The notes under the pieces are model-generated. The model saw only the letters and a list, made by a program, of their open reading frames with translations, was not told the DNA's origin and ran no database searches. Below, piece by piece: positions 59,729 through 64,000 of a DNA stretch of 64,000 bases. This DNA comes from Aquipuribacter sp. SD81 (lineage in GTDB: Bacteria; Actinomycetota; Actinomycetes; Actinomycetales; JBBAYJ01). Numbering within the stretch: the first letter of the stretch is position 1; the number at the start of each line of letters is the position of its first letter. Location of the stretch: contig NZ_JBBAYJ010000013.1 in NCBI RefSeq assembly GCF_037153975.1, positions 42,796 to 106,795 on the forward strand, given 5' to 3'. The position numbers and the translations under genes were made by a program.

Positions 59729-61330
59729 TCAGGGCGGCCCGGTGGCGACTGCCGCCGGACCCGCCCCCCAGGAGGCGTCCCGGCCGCGGCGCGAGCCGGG
59801 GTCTCCCCGCAGCCGGCGCAGGAGCTGCTCGACGTAGTGGTGGTGGGGCGCCCGTGCCCGGCGGTTGCGCTCCCTCGCGTGGAGGTGGCGGACCAGGGGG
59901 TGCCCCGTCGGCGTCGTGGTCACCTCGAGGTGGCCGAGGTGCACGGCGGTGTGGCACGAGCCGCAGAGCAGGCAGCAGTTGCCGAGGTCGGTGCGGCCGC
60001 CGTCGGCCCAGTGGACGACATGGTGCGCGTCGCACACGTGCGCCGGCGCCCCGCAGCCCACGCAGCCGCGGTCGCGCGCCTCGAGGGCGCGGCGCAGGTG
60101 GACGTCGACCAGGCGCGAGGTCCGCCCGAGCTCGAGGAGCTCGGGCAGCAGCGGGTTGCCCGCCCGGTCCCACACGCAGCGCTGCACGACGGCGTCGCAG
60201 GAGAGCCGCCGCAGCGCGTACCAGTCGAGCTCCTGACCGGTCAGCGTGGCGGCCCGCCCCGTCGGCGGGGACGGCACGACGTCGTCCCCGAGCGCCAGCG
60301 GGGGCGGCACGTCCGCGAGCTGCTCGGCGGTGGTGTGGACGACGACCCGGGGTCGCTCGCCACGCGACGGCCCGGCCGTCCCGAGCCCGACCTGCGCGAG
60401 GTCGAGGAGGGCGTCGGCCCGGCGCTGGCGTGGGGTGCGCTCGTCCCTCGCGGGGACCGGGCCGCCCGTCAGGGGGTCGTCCCCGCCCGACGCGTCGACG
60501 GGGCCCTCGTCCGCGGGGACGGGGGCGGTCGGCCGGGGTGCGGCGTAGGCGTCGAGGGCGCGACGGAGGACGGCGCCCGCCGCCGCGTCGAGGGCGAAGC
60601 TGCCGACGCACATCCCTGTCGCGTCGTCGGCGAGGTCGAGGAAACGGCGCTCGTGCGCGCGCGGGTCGAAGCGGTGGACCCGGTCGGGTGCGAGCCGCTC
60701 CAGCAGGGCCCGGCAGGCGGTGCGCAGCTGCCGCGGCGTGCCCTCGGGAGCGAGGTCGACGAAGAAGTCGGTGAGGACGCGCCGGTCCTCGGGGTCCCTG
60801 CGCAGGTGGGTGGGCACGGTGTCGAGGCAGCGGACCGCGACGTCGACGTGCGCCCTCGTCACCTCCCCGTCGGCGAGGCGCCGGCCGAGCTCGTGGAGCA
60901 CCTCGCCGGGGGCCGTCGCCCGCGCCGCCGCGACGTCGGCCCTCGCCTGCCCCGGTCCGAGGGGCGCGGAGACGCGCAGGAACCGTCCCGTCGAGGCACC
61001 GACCACGAGCGCCGCCACCCCGACGTCCGGCCCGGGCCGATCCGCAGGAAGGTCCGCCGCCGAGACGCGGCGCCGGTCGATCTCACCGACGGCGGCGAGG
61101 TACGTGGCCTCGACGGCCGACCTCAGCCGGAGCAGCCCCTCGCACGCGTCCAGCAGCTCGGCGTCGCCCGTCCGCCAGGGACCCTCTGCCGGCGCCGCCG
61201 GGACCGCCGCCATGGCTGGGACGGCCTCGGACGGACGCTCCCCCGGCGGGCCGGTCAGCGCGCGGTGGACGCTCGCGCAGCGCTCGAGCAGGTGGCGCAC
61301 CTGCTCCGCGACACCGGCCCCGTCCCCCAT
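59729..61330 (-). CDS. 13E12/DUF222-type HNH endonuclease
   Basis: 533 residues. The first 330 are the DUF222 region typical of the REP13E12 family. The C-terminus has the HNH module: CVGCGAP, AHHVVHWADGGRTDLGNCCLLCGSCHTAVH, with the histidines and asparagine of the beta-beta-alpha-metal site and two zinc-binding CxxC pairs (CVGC, CGSC). These proteins are multicopy in many actinobacterial genomes and were first noted as repeated elements; their function is not settled. ATG 61330 is preceded at 6 bases by CATCGT; an in-frame GTG lies two codons earlier. Confidence 0.9.
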   Translation of the reverse strand: MGDGAGVAEQVRHLLERCASVHRALTGPPGERPSEAVPAMAAVPAAPAEGPWRTGDAELLDACEGLLRLRSAVEATYLAAVGEIDRRRVSAADLPADRPGPDVGVAALVVGASTGRFLRVSAPLGPGQARADVAAARATAPGEVLHELGRRLADGEVTRAHVDVAVRCLDTVPTHLRRDPEDRRVLTDFFVDLAPEGTPRQLRTACRALLERLAPDRVHRFDPRAHERRFLDLADDATGMCVGSFALDAAAGAVLRRALDAYAAPRPTAPVPADEGPVDASGGDDPLTGGPVPARDERTPRQRRADALLDLAQVGLGTAGPSRGERPRVVVHTTAEQLADVPPPLALGDDVVPSPPTGRAATLTGQELDWYALRRLSCDAVVQRCVWDRAGNPLLPELLELGRTSRLVDVHLRRALEARDRGCVGCGAPAHVCDAHHVVHWADGGRTDLGNCCLLCGSCHTAVHLGHLEVTTTPTGHPLVRHLHARERNRRARAPHHHYVEQLLRRLRGDPGSRRGRDASWGAGPAAVATGPP

Positions 61331-61336
61331 CCGCAC

Positions 61337-61342
61337 ACGATG
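61337..61342 (-). promoter_or_regulatory. Leaderless-type -10 box of HNH gene
   Basis: CATCGT on the minus strand, 6 bases before ATG 61330. Confidence 0.35.
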
Positions 61343-61418
61343 GCGCCACCCCCGGACACAACCCCGTCGGGCAGGTCGTGCGGCCGCCGGCTCCGCGAGG
61401 GCCGACGGTGGCGCCGGC

Positions 61419-63053
61419 TCAGGGACGCTCTGCCGCGGCGGCCCGCTGCTCCCGCACGTCGACCTCGCGCGGCTCGTCGGGCTCGTCGGGCTCCTCGATG
61501 TGCTCGCCGAGCACCCGCAGCCCGAGCACGACGGCGGCGGCCGCCGGCAGCCAGACGAGCCACCACGGCACGCCGAGGCCGACGAGCAGCAGCGCGCCGA
61601 CGCTCACCCCGCCCGCGAGCAGGGCGTACGGCGCCTGGGTGCGGACGTGCGCGACCGGGTCGCAGCCGGAGGCGAGCGAGCTGAGGACGGTCGTGTCGGA
61701 GATGGGCGACACGTGGTCGCCCCACACCGCCCCGGCGAGCACGGTCGACACCGAGGCGTACAGCGCCGGCAGCAGCGCGTCGCCGGTCTGGCCGGCGCTC
61801 TCGGCGACCGCGACCGTCAGCGGCACCGCGAGCGGCATGAGGATCGCCATGGTCCCCCACGACGTACCGGTCGCGAAGGCCGTCGCCGCGGCCACGACGA
61901 ACAGGACGGCGGGGACCACCCACAGCGGCAGGCCCTCGCCGAGCAGGTCGGCGACGTACTGCGCCGTGCCGAGCTCGTCGGCGACCGCCGACAGCGCCCA
62001 CGCGAGCACGAGCACGATGAGGACGTAGACGACCGACTTCACGCCGGCGAACCACGCCTGCACGGTCTCGCCGAGCGACAGGATCCGCTGCCCGACCGTC
62101 ATGGCCCCCGCGACGACGACGGCGAGGACCGAGGCGTAGACGAGGGACGCGTAGGAGTCGGCACTGCCGACGATGTCGCGGACCGAGCTGCCCTCACCGG
62201 TGACGAAGAGGAAGCCGATGGTGCCGCCGACGAGCACGACGAGCGGGACGACGGCGTTGAGGAGACGGTGCGGGGCGCCGTCCTTGGGCGAGAGCTCCGG
62301 GTCGGTCGTCGCGGCGAGGTCGCCGTCGCTGGCGGGCGAGCCGCCGATCGCGCGACGCTCCGCCGCCCGCATCGGGCCGATGTCGCGGGCCATGAGGGCG
62401 ACGGCGAAGACGAGGACGAGCGCGAGCACCGGGTAGAAGCGGTAGGCGATGCTCGACACGAACACGCCGTAGGCGTTGGCGTCGACGCCGGCGGTGTCGA
62501 GCGCCTCGTCGATGAGGCCGACCTCGAAGCCGATCCACGTCGAGATGAGCGCGATCGAGGCGACCGGCGCGGACGTGGAGTCCACCAGGTACGCGAGCTT
62601 CTCCCGGCTGATCCGCAGCCGGTCGGTGACGGGGCGCATCGAGTTGCCGACGACGAGGGTGTTCGCGTAGTCGTCGAAGAAGATGGCGAAGCCGAGCGCG
62701 CCCGTCGCGGTCTGCCCGCGCCGGCGGTTGGTCGCCCACCGGGTGACGGTGTCGACGACGCCGAGCGTGCCGCCGTTGCGGGCGATGATCCCGACCAGCC
62801 CGCCGATGAGGACGGTGAAGACGACGATCGAGGCGTGGCTCGTGTCGCCGTCCGGCGGGGCGAGCGCCTCCAGCACCCACCGGTTGGCGACGGCGAGCAG
62901 GCCGCTGAAGAGGCCTGTGAAGGTCAGGCCCTCGACGAGCCACGCGCCGACCCAGACGCCGACGAACAGCGACGGGAGCACCTGGCGGGACACGAGGGCG
63001 GCGACGATCGCGACGAGCGGTGGGGCGATGCTCACCCAGCCGGGCAGGTCCAT
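61419..63053 (-). CDS. NhaC-family Na+/H+ antiporter
   Basis: 544 residues, about twelve hydrophobic helices, with FFDDYANTLVVGNSMRP and ATAFATGTSWGTMAILMPLAVPL, the substrate-path motifs of the NhaC/ion-transporter superfamily, and AGAVWGDHVSPISDTTVLSS near the C-terminus. It exchanges sodium for protons across the inner membrane; some relatives carry amino acids or dicarboxylates. A helical loop (RDIGPMRAAERRAIGGSPASDGD) interrupts the middle. GGAGG lies 8 bases before ATG 63053. The C-terminus is acidic and cytoplasmic. Confidence 0.9.
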   Translation of the reverse strand: MDLPGWVSIAPPLVAIVAALVSRQVLPSLFVGVWVGAWLVEGLTFTGLFSGLLAVANRWVLEALAPPDGDTSHASIVVFTVLIGGLVGIIARNGGTLGVVDTVTRWATNRRRGQTATGALGFAIFFDDYANTLVVGNSMRPVTDRLRISREKLAYLVDSTSAPVASIALISTWIGFEVGLIDEALDTAGVDANAYGVFVSSIAYRFYPVLALVLVFAVALMARDIGPMRAAERRAIGGSPASDGDLAATTDPELSPKDGAPHRLLNAVVPLVVLVGGTIGFLFVTGEGSSVRDIVGSADSYASLVYASVLAVVVAGAMTVGQRILSLGETVQAWFAGVKSVVYVLIVLVLAWALSAVADELGTAQYVADLLGEGLPLWVVPAVLFVVAAATAFATGTSWGTMAILMPLAVPLTVAVAESAGQTGDALLPALYASVSTVLAGAVWGDHVSPISDTTVLSSLASGCDPVAHVRTQAPYALLAGGVSVGALLLVGLGVPWWLVWLPAAAAVVLGLRVLGEHIEEPDEPDEPREVDVREQRAAAAERP

Positions 63054-63151
63054 GGCGCTGTCCTCCCCCGACGCGGACGCGCCGTCCGATCCGCAGAGGC
63101 TAGACCCGGGACGCGATCCCCGCAGGAGGGCGCGCGGTGAGGGGTCGTCGC

Positions 63152-63157
63152 TACCGT
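63152..63157 (+). promoter_or_regulatory. Leaderless-type -10 box of SDR gene
   Basis: TACCGT, 7 bases before GTG 63165. Confidence 0.55.
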
Positions 63158-63164
63158 TCCGCGC

Positions 63165-63872
63165 GTGGAGAGCGAGGGTGCCGGTCGCCGGGTGGTCGTG
63201 ACGGGCGCGGCCGGGGGCATCGGCCGGGGCATCGCGCCTCTGCTTCCGGGCACGTGGCGGGTGACGGCGACCGACCTGCACCCGGTCGACGGCATGGTCT
63301 CGCTCGACGTGACGGACGTCGGCGCGTGCCGCGCGGCCTTCGACGGCGCCGACGCCGTCGTGCACCTCGCGGCCGACCCGGACCCGCGGGCGGGCTGGGA
63401 GTCCCTGCTGCCGACGAACGTCGTCGGCGCGTACGCCGTCGCGCAGGCCGCCGCGGACGCGGGCGTGCGTCGGCTCGTGCTCGCGAGCAGCCTGCAGGCG
63501 CTGTCCGCGGCGCCGGGCCACACCCAGCTCCGCCCCGGCGACGCACCGCGACCCGCGGACCTCTACGGGGCGACGAAGGCGTGGGCCGAGGCGCTCGGCT
63601 CGTGGGTGGCCGCGACGTCGGCCACGACCGTCGTGGCGCTGCGGATCGGCTGGTTCTTCCCCGAGCGACCGCCCTCCGACGTCGTCCCGCGCGAGCGGTC
63701 GGCGTGGCTGAGCCCACGCGACGCCGCCGCGCTCGTCCGCGCGTCGGTCGAGGCGGAGGTCGACGGGTTCGTCGTCGTCAACGGGACCTCCGCCAACCGC
63801 TACCGCCGGGCCGAGCTCGCGGAGACGACGGCAGCGATCGGGTACGAACCCGTCGACGACGCCTGGGGATGA
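63165..63872 (+). CDS. NAD-dependent epimerase/dehydratase family protein
   Basis: 235-residue extended SDR. Cofactor motif TGAAGGIGRGI, Asp36-like residue in ATDLHPVDG (NAD preference), AVVHLAADPDP, a serine in LASSLQALS and the catalytic YGATKAWAE. The small size and the motif set resemble uronate dehydrogenase-like enzymes, though the substrate is not established. GTG 63165 has TACCGT 7 bases upstream. It is divergent from the NhaC antiporter gene. Confidence 0.87.
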   Translation: MESEGAGRRVVVTGAAGGIGRGIAPLLPGTWRVTATDLHPVDGMVSLDVTDVGACRAAFDGADAVVHLAADPDPRAGWESLLPTNVVGAYAVAQAAADAGVRRLVLASSLQALSAAPGHTQLRPGDAPRPADLYGATKAWAEALGSWVAATSATTVVALRIGWFFPERPPSDVVPRERSAWLSPRDAAALVRASVEAEVDGFVVVNGTSANRYRRAELAETTAAIGYEPVDDAWG

Positions 63873-63936
63873 CGCGGGACGCGCGAGGGAGGGACCCGGG
63901 TGCGGAGCTGGTGTCGACCTTCGGGACATGCTTGAC

Positions 63937-63956
63937 GGATCTGTGTCGGTAGATCC
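63937..63956. promoter_or_regulatory. Inverted repeat in the right-edge region
   Basis: GGATCT-N8-AGATCC is a perfect 6-bp dyad. TTGAC occurs on both sides (63932, 63957), 25 bases apart. The surrounding 60 bases are distinctly less GC-rich than the window, as regulatory DNA or a boundary can be. The controlled gene would lie beyond the edge. Confidence 0.45.
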
Positions 63957-64000
63957 TTGACACTCATTCGTTTGTGATCTTGGCCCGGCGGGCCGCGGCG

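Overview
The window is very GC-rich, tightly packed chromosomal DNA from an actinobacterium (Actinomycetota, probably a soil or plant-associated member of the Micrococcales or a relative; genus not determinable from the sequence alone). The evidence is the gene content (DUF3027, DUF2530, DUF3263, DUF4031, LytR_C, WXG100, 13E12/DUF222 HNH endonuclease, XPB helicase with its helicase-associated partner, LLM flavoprotein), many GTG starts, and -10 boxes of the form TAnnnT sitting 6-8 bases before start codons. About 58 genes are supported. I see no tRNA, rRNA, CRISPR array, prophage or transposase.

Layout. 1-10.1 kb: MFS exporter with MarR regulator, an SDR, DUF2530/DUF3027/cold-shock group, LarE, then helicase-associated protein, a PYG-repeat membrane protein and XPB helicase. 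10.1-14.2 kb: a membrane protein, a predicted winged-helix plus DUF559 nuclease-like gene enclosed by arrays of a 15-bp palindrome with a 52-bp period, and an OmpR-type two-component system. 14.2-22.8 kb: ABC exporter, HtrA-like protease, HD and DUF4031 proteins, orphan WXG100 protein, GH1 glycosidase, moaA-moaD facing moaE, and a secreted protein. 22.8-29.8 kb: the stress block, with groEL under tandem CIRCE operators, a stress-sigma-like promoter before two tiny membrane proteins and a PfpI-like protein, a CspA, an HExxH protein, LytR_C, DUF3263 and Ung. 29.8-36.7 kb: paired CrcB fluoride channels, amidohydrolase, DsbA-like protein, 6-phosphogluconate dehydrogenase, a gamma-glutamylcyclotransferase-like protein and NDH-2.

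36.7-46.3 kb: GGDEF-EAL protein, a fused FAD/Fe-S oxidoreductase, fatty-acid desaturase, an unknown protein, TrpB2 and a transglutaminase. 46.3-51.1 kb: AlkA-like glycosylase, a small ars-type locus (ArsR, a 95-residue protein ending in Cys-Cys-Gly, ArsN2-like acetyltransferase), methionine aminopeptidase, a phosphinothricin-acetyltransferase-like protein and ACC deaminase. The last two suit life near plants and competing microbes. 51.1-64 kb: an 1123-residue secreted protein, a coupled LLM flavoprotein/GH13 pair, a GGDEF protein, an ATPase-fold regulator with a Cys-bearing C-terminal domain, a 13E12-type HNH endonuclease, an NhaC antiporter and an SDR.

Three observations stand out. First, the DUF559-type gene is bracketed by palindromic arrays that face outward on both sides, like REP elements around their transposase. 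Second, the ars-type locus pairs an ArsN2-like enzyme with an unknown Cys-tailed protein and two dyad operators, without efflux or reductase genes. Third, about two dozen transcription units look leaderless. Gene starts below were chosen partly from this promoter geometry.
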